The translations under genes and the position numbers were made by a program. The notes under the pieces are model-generated. The model did not search any database, was not told the origin of the DNA, and saw only the letters and a program-made list of their open reading frames with translations. A stretch of DNA of 33,585 bases, taken from an uncultured Oscillospiraceae bacterium (lineage in GTDB: Bacteria; Bacillota; Clostridia; Oscillospirales; Oscillospiraceae). Numbering within the stretch: position 1 is the stretch's first letter; every line of letters begins with the position of its first letter. This document shows positions 24,409 through 31,473 of the stretch, piece by piece. The stretch spans positions 1 to 33,585 of the forward strand of contig CATZRD010000025.1 of the NCBI GenBank assembly GCA_958423465.1. The letters are read 5' to 3'.

Positions 24409-25791
24409 ATGAAAAAGGTAGTTGCTTTGCTTCTGACTCTGGGCATGCTGCTGACCATGCTGGCTGGCTGCGGCAGTACGAACAATGACGCCGGCGGCGG
24501 GAAGGAAGACGCCGGCGGGACTGACGGCGTCATTGAAGTGACCTTCTGGCACGTTCTGGGCGGCTCGCTCCAGGAGCCGGTGGAAAATCTGGTCAAGGAG
24601 TTTAATGAGACGGTAGGCGCGGAGAACAAGATCCATGTTACGCCGGTCTATCAGGGTACGGATATTATGACGGTGCTGACCCCGGTGGTCCAGACCGACG
24701 ACGTGGCAAACATGCCGGATGTGGCAAACATCAGTTTCAGCTCCACGATGGACATGAGCAACTGCGAGTACGTCCGGTGGCTGGAGGATCTGATGGCCGA
24801 GGATGACACCTGCAGCGCCCAGGATTACCTGGCCAACGGGGCCTACTCCGTCAGTGTCAACGGCCGCATGGCGGCGGCGCCCTTCTCCGTGTCCGCCATG
24901 ATCCTGTACTACAACAAGAATATGTTCCGGGACGCCGGACTGGACCCGGAGGCGCCGCCCAAGACCATCGCGGAGCTGGCGGACTATACGGAGAAGCTGA
25001 CCACCTATAACAGCGACGGCAGTGTGGACGTTTACGGGTTCGCCTGCACGCCGGATCGGTGGCATCTGTCCAACTGGATCGGCGGCATGGGCGGCCACCT
25101 GGGCAACAACGAGGGCGGCCGCACCGGCTCCTTCACGGAGGTGGTATTCGGAAAGGAAGGGACCCTGGAGAAGGTCCTGACCGAGTATGATAAGGTCGTG
25201 CAGACCGGCGGTGTCCAGAACGCGGCGGCGGATCAGAGGGCCGAGTTCCTGGCCGGTGATTACGCCATGATTCTGCAGTCCTCCTCGCGTATCTCCTCCT
25301 TCATGGCGGCGGCCAAGGAGGGCGGCTGGGAGCTGGGCGTGGCCGGCCTGCCCGCCGTTGACGCCCAGGCGACGGAGGGTGAGGCCGCCGGCGGCGCGGC
25401 TCTGTATATCTTCGACCGTAAGGATGAGGCGCGGGTCCAGGCGACCTATACCTTTGTCAAGTGGATGACCTCTCCGGAGGTCCAGGCCCGCTGGTCCATG
25501 TCCACTGGCTATGTTCCCACCAATGTGGCCTCCCAGGAGACCGAGGTCTGGAAGGACTACATCGAGCAGACGCCGGAGGCCATGGTGCCCCTGACCATCC
25601 TCCAGAACTCCAGTATGTCCAATCAGGAGCCCCTGGACCCCATTTCCAACCAGCTGTCCGGCTACTATGCCGACGCGTTCAACGCGCTCTTCGCGGGAGA
25701 AAGCATCCCTGACATCGTGGAGAACACGGTGAGCAAGTGCAACAGCGCCATCGACGAGTATTACGAGATGAATCCCGACGCTCTGTGGTAA
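24409..25791 (+). CDS. Extracellular solute-binding lipoprotein (family 1, UgpB-like)
   Basis: A 460-residue ABC substrate-binding protein. The signal peptide MKKVVALLLTLGMLLTMLAG ends in the lipobox LAGC, with C21 as the lipid-modified cysteine, followed by a Gly/Asp/Glu-rich linker and the family 1 fold (EVTFWHVLGG at the start of the mature domain, FVKWMTSPEVQARW later). It would capture the substrate at the outer membrane face and deliver it to the two permeases. The ATG at 24409 follows TTGGAGG. It is the last gene of the operon, after a stem-loop; a terminator hairpin follows 15 bp after its stop. Confidence 0.94.
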   Translation: MKKVVALLLTLGMLLTMLAGCGSTNNDAGGGKEDAGGTDGVIEVTFWHVLGGSLQEPVENLVKEFNETVGAENKIHVTPVYQGTDIMTVLTPVVQTDDVANMPDVANISFSSTMDMSNCEYVRWLEDLMAEDDTCSAQDYLANGAYSVSVNGRMAAAPFSVSAMILYYNKNMFRDAGLDPEAPPKTIAELADYTEKLTTYNSDGSVDVYGFACTPDRWHLSNWIGGMGGHLGNNEGGRTGSFTEVVFGKEGTLEKVLTEYDKVVQTGGVQNAAADQRAEFLAGDYAMILQSSSRISSFMAAAKEGGWELGVAGLPAVDAQATEGEAAGGAALYIFDRKDEARVQATYTFVKWMTSPEVQARWSMSTGYVPTNVASQETEVWKDYIEQTPEAMVPLTILQNSSMSNQEPLDPISNQLSGYYADAFNALFAGESIPDIVENTVSKCNSAIDEYYEMNPDALW

Positions 25792-25805
25792 AGCGCGGAC
25801 CCCAT

Positions 25806-25852
25806 AACACAGGCAGGCCCCCGGAAGGTTTCCTTCCGGGGGCCTGCTGTTG
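25806..25852. repeat. 47-bp direct repeat, copy 2: bidirectional hairpin terminator
   Basis: Matches the copy at 16322-16368 in 46 of 47 positions, same orientation. The 16-bp stem is 25813-25828 with 25832-25847, loop TTT, then TTGATTCTT. It lies between the convergent substrate-binding protein gene (+) and jag (-) and would end both transcripts. Confidence 0.9.
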
Positions 25853-25873
25853 ATTCTTATCCGCCGCTGGCGT

Positions 25874-26773
25874 TCAGTTCTGCTCCCGCTGATAGGCCAC
25901 GATGACCCGGCGGTTGGGCTCGGTGCCCATGGAATAGGTGGTGACGCCGGGCACGTCCTGGAGCGCGGTATGGATCACATGGCGCTCGTAGGCGTTCATC
26001 GGCTCCAGCGTCACGTTGCGGTGGTACTTGATGGCCTTGGCCGCCACCTTGCGGGCCAGCTGCTGGAGGTTCTGCTCCCGCTTCAGCCGGTAGTTCTCCG
26101 CGTCTACCTGGATCCGGACCCGCTTGTCGCAGCCCCGGTTCACGGAGTAGCTGGTGAGCTGCTGGATGGCGTCCAGGGTCTCGCCCCGGCGGCCAATGAG
26201 GGCGCCCATCTTCTCACCCTCCAGGATGACCTTGTAACGGCCCTTCTCCGGCTGGTAAACGGTGATCTCCGCCGCGCAGTCCATGTGCTGCAGAAGGCCG
26301 GTGAGGAAGGCCCGGATCTGCTGGGCCTTTTCGTCGCCGCAGGGCTCGCCCAGATCCTCCGGCGCGGGGGCGGGAATGACGATCTCCTCCTCGCCGGGGG
26401 CCTCCTGGCGGGACTCCGCCCTGGGCTTCCGATCAGAGCGGGCGGGCTTGGCGGGCTTGCCCGCCCGGGAAGGACGATTCTCCGCCTTTTCGTTCTGCTC
26501 GGGCTTCTCCGCCCTGGCGGAGGCCTGGACTGGCTCCGGCCGGGGGGGAGCCACCTTCACCCGGGGCTGCTCGGGGGCCTTGGGGGCCTCCTCCTCCAGG
26601 CCGTAGGTCACGCGGACCTTGGCCGGACTGGCGCCGATGCCGAAAAAGCCGGACTTGGCGCGCTCAAGGATCTCGACGGATACGTCGTCCCGGTCGAGGC
26701 CAAGCTGGCGCAGAGCCTTGCTGATGGCCTCGTCCTCGGTCTTGCCCGTCATGTCAAGATATTGCATTGCCAT
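25874..26773 (-). CDS. jag: RNA-binding protein Jag/KhpB (EloR)
   Basis: A 299-residue cytoplasmic RNA-binding protein. Jag-N is at about 3-56 (with KSGFFGIGASPAKV), then an acidic/basic low-complexity linker (about 57-150), a KH-type domain (IGRRGETLDAIQQLTSY) and a C-terminal R3H domain (YERHVIHTALQD). In Streptococcus it works with KhpA to control elongation and is a target of StkP. ATG at 26773 follows AAGGA that overlaps the yidC stop codon; an ATG two codons later is possible. It is the last gene of the rpmH operon, the standard position. Confidence 0.93.
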   Translation of the reverse strand: MAMQYLDMTGKTEDEAISKALRQLGLDRDDVSVEILERAKSGFFGIGASPAKVRVTYGLEEEAPKAPEQPRVKVAPPRPEPVQASARAEKPEQNEKAENRPSRAGKPAKPARSDRKPRAESRQEAPGEEEIVIPAPAPEDLGEPCGDEKAQQIRAFLTGLLQHMDCAAEITVYQPEKGRYKVILEGEKMGALIGRRGETLDAIQQLTSYSVNRGCDKRVRIQVDAENYRLKREQNLQQLARKVAAKAIKYHRNVTLEPMNAYERHVIHTALQDVPGVTTYSMGTEPNRRVIVAYQREQN

Positions 26774-26782
26774 ATAGGGTCC

Positions 26783-27865
26783 TTACTCCTTCTTATCGTC
26801 ATATCGGTTTTCCTGATAGCTGCGGCCCCGGGCGTAGGGGCGGTCGCCCACCCGGCCGGCCTCGCTGGTGGAGACCTTTTTGTCCGGGGACTTCTGGGGC
26901 TGGGGCTTCTTGGCGGGCTTGGCGGCGTTTACTTCCCGCTGCTCGGCGGCCCGCTTTTTGGCCTCCTCCATGCGCAGCTTCCGGGCGTTCTCCCGCTTGG
27001 CGGCCAGCTCGTCCTCCTCGGCCTGGAGCTTTTTGGTGTAGAACTTGCCCAGGATCACTTCCTGGACGGTCATGAGCACGCTGTTGATGATCCAGTACAC
27101 GCCCATGGCGGCGGGCATCATGAAGCAGAACCAGATGGACGACAGGGGCAGCAGCAGGTTCATCAGCCGCCCCTGCTTCTGTTGCTCCTCGCTCTGGCCG
27201 TTGGTTTTCATCATGATCTTGCTGCTGAGGAACTGGGTGGCGGCGGCCAAGAAGGGGATGAGGATCACGCCCACGCAGGCCCAGGTCATGACGAAGTGGC
27301 TCGCCATGCTGGTGGGGCTGACGCTCAGGTCCAGGCCCAGGAAGGTGAAGTCTACGTCGATGAGGCCGTCCACCCTGCCCTGGAACTGGGCCCAGTGCTG
27401 GTGGATAAAGTCGGTGATGCCGATCTGCTCATAGGCGGCGTTATAGCTGGCGGCGTCGTAGCCCAGGCTGACGGCCAGCTCCTTCACCGTGGCGAAGGCC
27501 TCCTCGCTGAGGCCCATGAAGTAGGTGATGGGACGGTAGATGATGGAGTACAGGGGCAGCATCAGGAACAGGGGCAGGAAGGACCACAGGCAGCCGCCCA
27601 TGGGGTTGACGCCCTCCTCCTGATAGAGCTTCTGCAGCTCCTCCTGGTACTTCTGCTGATTTTTGGCGTACTGCTTCTGCAGCTCCGCCTGCCTGCCGGA
27701 GAGGCGGCCCATGCGGATCATGCTTCGCTTGGACTTCATCTGGAAGGGCAGCACCACCAGCTTGACCACCACGGCGAAGAGGACGATGGACAGGCCGTAG
27801 GAGCCGGTGATGGTGTAGAACCACCGCAGCAGCGCGGCAAAGGGGACGGTAATGAGTTTACCCAT
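26783..27865 (-). CDS. yidC: Membrane protein insertase YidC
   Basis: A 360-residue Oxa1-type insertase that places proteins in the membrane alone or with SecYEG. The first TM (about 21-42, GLSIVLFAVVVKLVVLPFQ) is followed by the cytoplasmic coiled-coil region (GRQAELQKQYAKNQQKYQ), then further TM segments (WSFLPLFLMLPLYSII, MTWACVGVILIPFLAAA, SIWFCFMMPAAMGVYWIINS) and a long basic tail rich in Lys and Ala. There is no lipobox, as in many clostridial YidC proteins. ATG at 27865 follows GGAGG. It lies 33 bp after yidD and 9 bp before jag. Confidence 0.95.
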   Translation of the reverse strand: MGKLITVPFAALLRWFYTITGSYGLSIVLFAVVVKLVVLPFQMKSKRSMIRMGRLSGRQAELQKQYAKNQQKYQEELQKLYQEEGVNPMGGCLWSFLPLFLMLPLYSIIYRPITYFMGLSEEAFATVKELAVSLGYDAASYNAAYEQIGITDFIHQHWAQFQGRVDGLIDVDFTFLGLDLSVSPTSMASHFVMTWACVGVILIPFLAAATQFLSSKIMMKTNGQSEEQQKQGRLMNLLLPLSSIWFCFMMPAAMGVYWIINSVLMTVQEVILGKFYTKKLQAEEDELAAKRENARKLRMEEAKKRAAEQREVNAAKPAKKPQPQKSPDKKVSTSEAGRVGDRPYARGRSYQENRYDDKKE

Positions 27866-27898
27866 TGACAGATTTCCTCCAGTGATTCATTTGTTCAG

Positions 27899-28111
27899 CT
27901 AGGGGACGGGGTCGTAAAAATTTCCCTTGTAAAAGGGGTGGCATCGCAGAAAACGCTTCAGAGCCAGCCAGCCGCCCTTCATGGGGCCGTACTTCTCAAT
28001 GGCCTCCACCGCGTACTGGGAGCAGGTGGGGATGAAGCGGCACCGGGGGGGCAGACCGGGGGAGATGTACCTCTGGTAGAATCGGATGGCGCCCAGAAGA
28101 AACCGCTTCAC
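27899..28111 (-). CDS. yidD: Membrane protein insertion efficiency factor YidD
   Basis: A 70-residue member of the YidD family with the conserved core RFYQRYISP (10-18), CRFIPTCSQYAVEAIEKYG and a final HPFYKGNFYDPVP. It associates with the membrane and aids YidC insertion. The start is GTG at 28111, preceded by GGGAGGAG, and GTGA overlaps the rnpA stop, so the genes are translationally coupled. Confidence 0.95.
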   Translation of the reverse strand: MKRFLLGAIRFYQRYISPGLPPRCRFIPTCSQYAVEAIEKYGPMKGGWLALKRFLRCHPFYKGNFYDPVP

Positions 28112-28455
28112 GGCGTCTCCTCCCGGGCAAGGCCCAGCTGGACCATGGCCTGGTCGAAGGCGGCGGCGAGCTTCCGGTAGGGGACCGTGTGGGTCCTGGC
28201 CCGGGCCACCAGAATCACGTCGTAGCCCTGGGCCATGCGGGGCTGGGCCAGACGAAACACCTCCCGCAGCCGCCGCCGGGCGCGGTTGCGCACCACGGCG
28301 CCGCCCAGCTTGGTGCTGACGGTGACGCCCAGCCGGTTATGACCCAGCCGGTTTTTCCGGCAGTAGACCACCATGTGGGGCGTCACCGCCGAGCGGCCCT
28401 TCTGATAGAGCCGCCGGAACTCATGATTGGCCTTGATGGTCACCGCCTTTTTCAT
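28108..28455 (-). CDS. rnpA: Ribonuclease P protein component
   Basis: A 115-residue basic protein that binds the RNase P RNA and pre-tRNA leader. The family signature RNRARRRLRE is at about 72-81 and the N-terminal strand carries EFRRLYQKGRS. ATG at 28455 follows AGAGG. It is separated from rpmH by 120 bp holding a hairpin, and overlaps yidD by 4 bp. Confidence 0.95.
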   Translation of the reverse strand: MKKAVTIKANHEFRRLYQKGRSAVTPHMVVYCRKNRLGHNRLGVTVSTKLGGAVVRNRARRRLREVFRLAQPRMAQGYDVILVARARTHTVPYRKLAAAFDQAMVQLGLAREETP

Positions 28456-28511
28456 ACCGGACCTCTTTTCCGCCAGAACTGCTCCCCGGCGGACTGCCGG
28501 GAAAAGCGCCC

Positions 28512-28541
28512 AGGGGACGGCAAGAATTCTCGCCGTCCCCT
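28512..28541 (-). other. Hairpin between rpmH and rnpA
   Basis: A perfect 10-bp stem AGGGGACGGC/GCCGTCCCCT (28512-28521, 28532-28541) with a loop that contains the palindrome AGAATTCT. There is no T tract after it on the minus strand, so it may be a partial terminator or an RNA-processing site that lets rpmH be made in excess over rnpA. Confidence 0.55.
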
Positions 28542-28575
28542 CTCATCTATCGATTGCGATGCAAACTCCGCGACC

Positions 28576-28710
28576 TCAATGGGTCAGGCGGGCGCGGCCC
28601 TTGGCCCGGCGGCGGGCGAGAACCTTCCGGCCGTTGGCAGTCCGCATTCTCTTGCGGAAACCGTGCTCCTTGGAGCGCTGGCGCTTCTTGGGCTGATAGG
28701 TACGGATCAT
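28576..28710 (-). CDS. rpmH: Large-subunit ribosomal protein bL34
   Basis: A 44-residue, very basic protein: MIRTYQPKKRQRSKEHGFRK, then RMRTANGRKVLARRRAKGRA and RLTH, a full match to the bL34 pattern. Of two in-frame ATGs, 28716 is only 3 bp from AGGAGG while 28710 has the ideal 9 bp, so 28710 is the start. It is the first gene of the rpmH-rnpA-yidD-yidC-jag operon. Confidence 0.96.
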   Translation of the reverse strand: MIRTYQPKKRQRSKEHGFRKRMRTANGRKVLARRRAKGRARLTH

Positions 28711-28738
28711 TTGCATACACCTCCTACTCAAATTTGCC

Positions 28739-28760
28739 GCGGGGCGAAAAACCGTCCCGC
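28739..28760 (-). other. Leader hairpin upstream of rpmH
   Basis: In the 120-nt rpmH leader, GCGGGACG and CGCCCCGC (minus strand) pair with one mismatch around a GTTTTT loop, ending about 14 bp before the Shine-Dalgarno site. It could be a translational control element; there is no direct support for regulation. Confidence 0.35.
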
Positions 28761-28834
28761 TACTCGACGGCGGGGAGCCGGAGGCCCTCACCGCAGTTGA
28801 TGATCCACAGCTTGCCGCATGACAAGCAACAGCT

Positions 28835-28863
28835 ATTATACATAAAATTTAAACCTCTGTCAA
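28835..28863 (-). promoter_or_regulatory. Consensus promoter of the rpmH operon
   Basis: Minus strand TTGACA (28858-28863), 17-bp spacer, TATAAT (28835-28840): a full match to the sigma-A consensus in an AT-rich island. Expected to be very strong, as suits a ribosomal protein gene. Confidence 0.93.
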
Positions 28864-28924
28864 TAAAAATTGTGGGAGATTTCCGGCGTTTCCCGATTTT
28901 TCCCGGGGACGGCGGCGCCGCTTC

Positions 28925-28954
28925 TTGACCGGAGGGCGGGATTTGGGATATACT
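28925..28954 (+). promoter_or_regulatory. Promoter of the ZIP transporter gene
   Basis: TTGACC (28925-28930), 18-bp spacer, TATACT (28949-28954), divergent from the rpmH promoter. It places transcription start near 28961, which excludes the in-frame TTG at 28925 as a start codon. Confidence 0.75.
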
Positions 28955-29002
28955 AATCCGGATGAACGGCCTTCGCCGGCCGGGGAGAGGGGGAGCGGGG
29001 CT

Positions 29003-29791
29003 GTGCTCCAACGGGAACTGACCTACGCGCTGCTGGGGACGGGCTTCACCTGTCTGGCCACGGTCCTGGGCTCCGCCGCCGTGTTCCTCTTCCGGGGGGA
29101 GCTGAACGCCGCCGTCCAGCGGGTGTTCCTGGGCTTCGCCGCCGGGGTGATGACCGCCGCCTCCGTGTGGAGCCTGCTGCTCCCGGCCATGGACATGGCC
29201 CGGGAACAGGGACAGAGCGTCCTGTGGCCGGTGGGAGGCGGGTTTCTCCTGGGCGGGGCCTTCCTGCTGCTGCTGGACGGCCTGATGCCCCACCTGCACA
29301 TCGGCAGCGACGTGCCGGAGGGGGTGCCCGCCCGGCTGCGCCGCACCACCATGATCGTGCTGGCGGTGACCCTCCACAATATCCCCGAGGGCATGGCGGT
29401 GGGGCTCAGCTTCGCCATCGCCGCCCAGGAGGAGGGGGCCATGCTGGCCGCCGTGGCCCTGGCCCTGGGCATGGGGCTGCAGAACTTTCCGGAGGGCGCC
29501 GCCATCTCCCTGCCCCTGCGGAGCGAGGGAGCCGGCCGGGGCCGGGCCTTCCTATGCGGCGCGCTCAGCGGCGCGGTGGAGCCGGTATTCGGCCTTCTCA
29601 CCGTGCTGGCGGCGGGGGCCGTCACGCCGGCCATGCCCTGGGTGCTGTCCTTCGCCGCCGGAGCCATGATCTATGTGGTGGTGGAGGAGCTGATTCCCGA
29701 GGCCCATCTGGGGGAGCACTCCCACGCCGGCACCGTCAGCGTGATGGCGGGCTTTCTGGTCATGATGCTGCTGGACGTGCTGCTGAGCTGA
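29003..29791 (+). CDS. ZIP-family divalent metal transporter (GufA type)
   Basis: A 262-residue polytopic membrane protein with about eight TM helices. The metal-site helices read LHNIPEGMAVGLSFA and LQNFPEGAAISLPL, the paired (H/Q)NxPEG motifs of the GufA branch of ZIP, which import zinc or other divalent metals. The open frame extends back to a TTG at 28925, but that TTG is part of the -35 box, so GTG at 29003 with GGGGGAG upstream is chosen. The amylase gene follows 34 bp later without a terminator, so the two are probably cotranscribed. Confidence 0.88.
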   Translation: MLQRELTYALLGTGFTCLATVLGSAAVFLFRGELNAAVQRVFLGFAAGVMTAASVWSLLLPAMDMAREQGQSVLWPVGGGFLLGGAFLLLLDGLMPHLHIGSDVPEGVPARLRRTTMIVLAVTLHNIPEGMAVGLSFAIAAQEEGAMLAAVALALGMGLQNFPEGAAISLPLRSEGAGRGRAFLCGALSGAVEPVFGLLTVLAAGAVTPAMPWVLSFAAGAMIYVVVEELIPEAHLGEHSHAGTVSVMAGFLVMMLLDVLLS

Positions 29792-29825
29792 GGGAGCCGT
29801 CCGCGGAGAAAAGGAGACATAGCGT

Positions 29826-31136
29826 ATGTGGTTTGACGACGCGGTGATCTATCAGATCTACCCTCTGGGCCTGTGCGGCGCGCCGGAGGAAAACGATGCC
29901 GTCCAGTCCCACCGGCTTTTGCGGCTTCTGGACTGGGCGGAGCATATCAGGAGGCTGGGGGCGGACGCGGTGCTCCTAAATCCCCTCTTCGACAGCGACC
30001 GCCACGGCTACGACACCCGGGACTACTTCACCGTGGACCCCCGGCTGGGGACGGAGGAGGACCTGAAGCGGGTGTGCAGGACCTTACACGCCGCCGGGCT
30101 GCGGGTGCTGCTGGACGGGGTGTTCAACCATGTGGGCCGGGGCTTCTGGGCCTTCCGGGACGTGCGGGAGAAAAAGTGGGACAGCCCCTACCGGGACTGG
30201 TTCCACCTGAACTTCGACGGGGACACCTGCTGTCGCGACGGCTTCTGGTACGAGGCCTGGGAGGGCCATTACGAGCTGGCGAAGCTGAATCTCAGCAATC
30301 CGGAGGTGGTTCGCCATCAGTTTGACGCCATCCGCTCCTGGGTGGAGCGGTTCGGTATCGACGGACTGCGGCTGGACGTGGCCTACTGCCTGAGCCCGGA
30401 CTACTTACGCCGGCTCAGGGCCTTTACGGAGGGCCTGAAGCCGGACTTCGCCCTGGTGGGGGAGTGCCTCCACGGGGACTACAACCGCTGGATGGGGGAG
30501 GACCTGTGCCGCTCCGTCACCAACTACGAGTGCTACAAGGGCCTGTGGTCCAGCTTCAACTCCATGAACCTCTTTGAGATCGCCCACAGCCTCCAGCGCC
30601 AGTTCGGCCCGGAGCCGTGGAGCCTCTACCGGGGCAGGTGTCTGATGAGCTTTCTGGACAACCACGACGTGGAGCGCATCGCCACCCGTCTCACGGACAA
30701 AAACCACCTGGTCCCCGCCTACGGCCTGCTGTTCGGTATGCCCGGGGTCCCGGCGGTGTACTACGGCAGCGAGTGGGGGCTGGCCGGGCGGAAGAGCGAC
30801 GGGGACGCCGCCCTGCGGCCTTCCGTGGAAAGGCCGGCGTGGAACGGTCTGACGGACTGGATCGCCGCCCTGGCCGCCGCCCGGAAGAAGAGCCCCGCCC
30901 TGCGCCGGGGGAGCTATCGGAACGTCCTCGTCACCAACCGGCAGCTCATCTTTGAGCGGGAGGCGGAGGGGGAGCGGGTGCTGGTGGCAATAAACGCCGA
31001 CAGCGTGCCCTATACCGCCCACTTCGACGCCGGCTGCGGCCGGGCGGCGGACCTGATCGGCGGCGCGCCCCACGACTTCGGCGGGGGCAGCGTGCTGCCG
31101 CCCTACAGCGCGGCCTACTGGAAAACGGAGCGGTAA
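29826..31136 (+). CDS. Cytoplasmic GH13 alpha-amylase-family glycosidase
   Basis: A 436-residue (beta/alpha)8 glycoside hydrolase without signal peptide, thus intracellular. Family motifs: DGVFNHVG (97-104), nucleophile D184 in DGLRLDVA, acid/base E213 in LVGECL, and D281 in SFLDNHD. A short C-terminal beta domain follows. It is likely to act on maltodextrins or other alpha-glucans that enter the cell; neopullulanase/cyclomaltodextrinase or sucrose-type activity cannot be separated by eye. It lacks the N-terminal domain of typical neopullulanases. ATG at 29826 follows AAGGAG. It ends before a strong terminator. Confidence 0.9.
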   Translation: MWFDDAVIYQIYPLGLCGAPEENDAVQSHRLLRLLDWAEHIRRLGADAVLLNPLFDSDRHGYDTRDYFTVDPRLGTEEDLKRVCRTLHAAGLRVLLDGVFNHVGRGFWAFRDVREKKWDSPYRDWFHLNFDGDTCCRDGFWYEAWEGHYELAKLNLSNPEVVRHQFDAIRSWVERFGIDGLRLDVAYCLSPDYLRRLRAFTEGLKPDFALVGECLHGDYNRWMGEDLCRSVTNYECYKGLWSSFNSMNLFEIAHSLQRQFGPEPWSLYRGRCLMSFLDNHDVERIATRLTDKNHLVPAYGLLFGMPGVPAVYYGSEWGLAGRKSDGDAALRPSVERPAWNGLTDWIAALAAARKKSPALRRGSYRNVLVTNRQLIFEREAEGERVLVAINADSVPYTAHFDAGCGRAADLIGGAPHDFGGGSVLPPYSAAYWKTER

Positions 31137-31141
31137 CAGTG

Positions 31142-31185
31142 AAAAGGAGATCCCTGAAGCGCTATGGCTTCAGGGATCTCCTTTT
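31142..31185 (+). terminator. Strong terminator after the amylase-family gene
   Basis: A perfect 19-bp stem (31142-31160 with 31167-31185) with a 6-nt loop. One arm starts AAAAGGAG and the other ends CTCCTTTT, so it can work in both directions. It starts 5 bp after the stop codon. Confidence 0.92.
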
Positions 31186-31222
31186 GCGGCGATCGGGCTG
31201 AAATTTTGCCCGAGACGCACGC

Positions 31223-31257
31223 TGAGCCTCTCAGCGGCCAAGCCGCCAAGAGGCTCA
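31223..31257 (-). terminator. Possible terminator/processing hairpin after tRNA-Gly
   Basis: A 9-bp stem TGAGCCTCT/AGAGGCTCA with an inner GCGGC/GCCGC stem lies 4 bp past the tRNA 3' end on the minus strand. There is no U tract directly after it, so it may be a processing signal; the stronger hairpin at 31142-31185 can end the transcript. Confidence 0.45.
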
Positions 31258-31261
31258 TGCG

Positions 31262-31335
31262 TGGAGCAGGGTACGGGAATCGAACCCGCCTCCTCGGCTT
31301 GGGAAGCCGATGTACTACCGATGTACTAACCCTGC
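31262..31335 (-). tRNA. tRNA-Gly (anticodon CCC)
   Basis: The minus strand gives a complete 74-nt cloverleaf with encoded CCA: acceptor GCAGGGT/ACCCTGC, D arm GTAC/GTAC, anticodon stem TCGGC/GCCGA with loop TTCCCAA (anticodon CCC), variable GGAG, T arm GCGGG/CCCGT with loop TTCGATT, discriminator T. It reads GGG glycine codons. It is a single-gene unit with its own promoter. Confidence 0.94.
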
Positions 31336-31352
31336 GTTTTGGGAACGGGCTT

Positions 31353-31381
31353 ATTATAGCAGACTTCTTTCCGGATTGCAA
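31353..31381 (-). promoter_or_regulatory. tRNA-Gly promoter
   Basis: Minus strand TTGCAA (31376-31381), 17-bp spacer, TATAAT (31353-31358) with TGC extension: the same hexamers and spacing as the gdpP promoter. It is 17 bp upstream of the mature tRNA 5' end. Confidence 0.88.
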
Positions 31382-31473
31382 GGCGAAATTTGCCGGGATT
31401 GTCATTTGTTTTGCCGGGGCGGCATATCCTCATGGCAGAAACGGAAAATCCAGGGAAAGGGAAGGTCTTGCGT

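Noticed and set aside
28795..28812. Origin of replication next to rpmH
   Set aside because: Only one imperfect DnaA-like box is visible and dnaA is not in the window.
31382..31473. Promoter for the carboxypeptidase gene (TTGTCA near 31398 and TATCCT near 31424)
   Set aside because: The spacer would be about 20 bp and the -10 match is poor.
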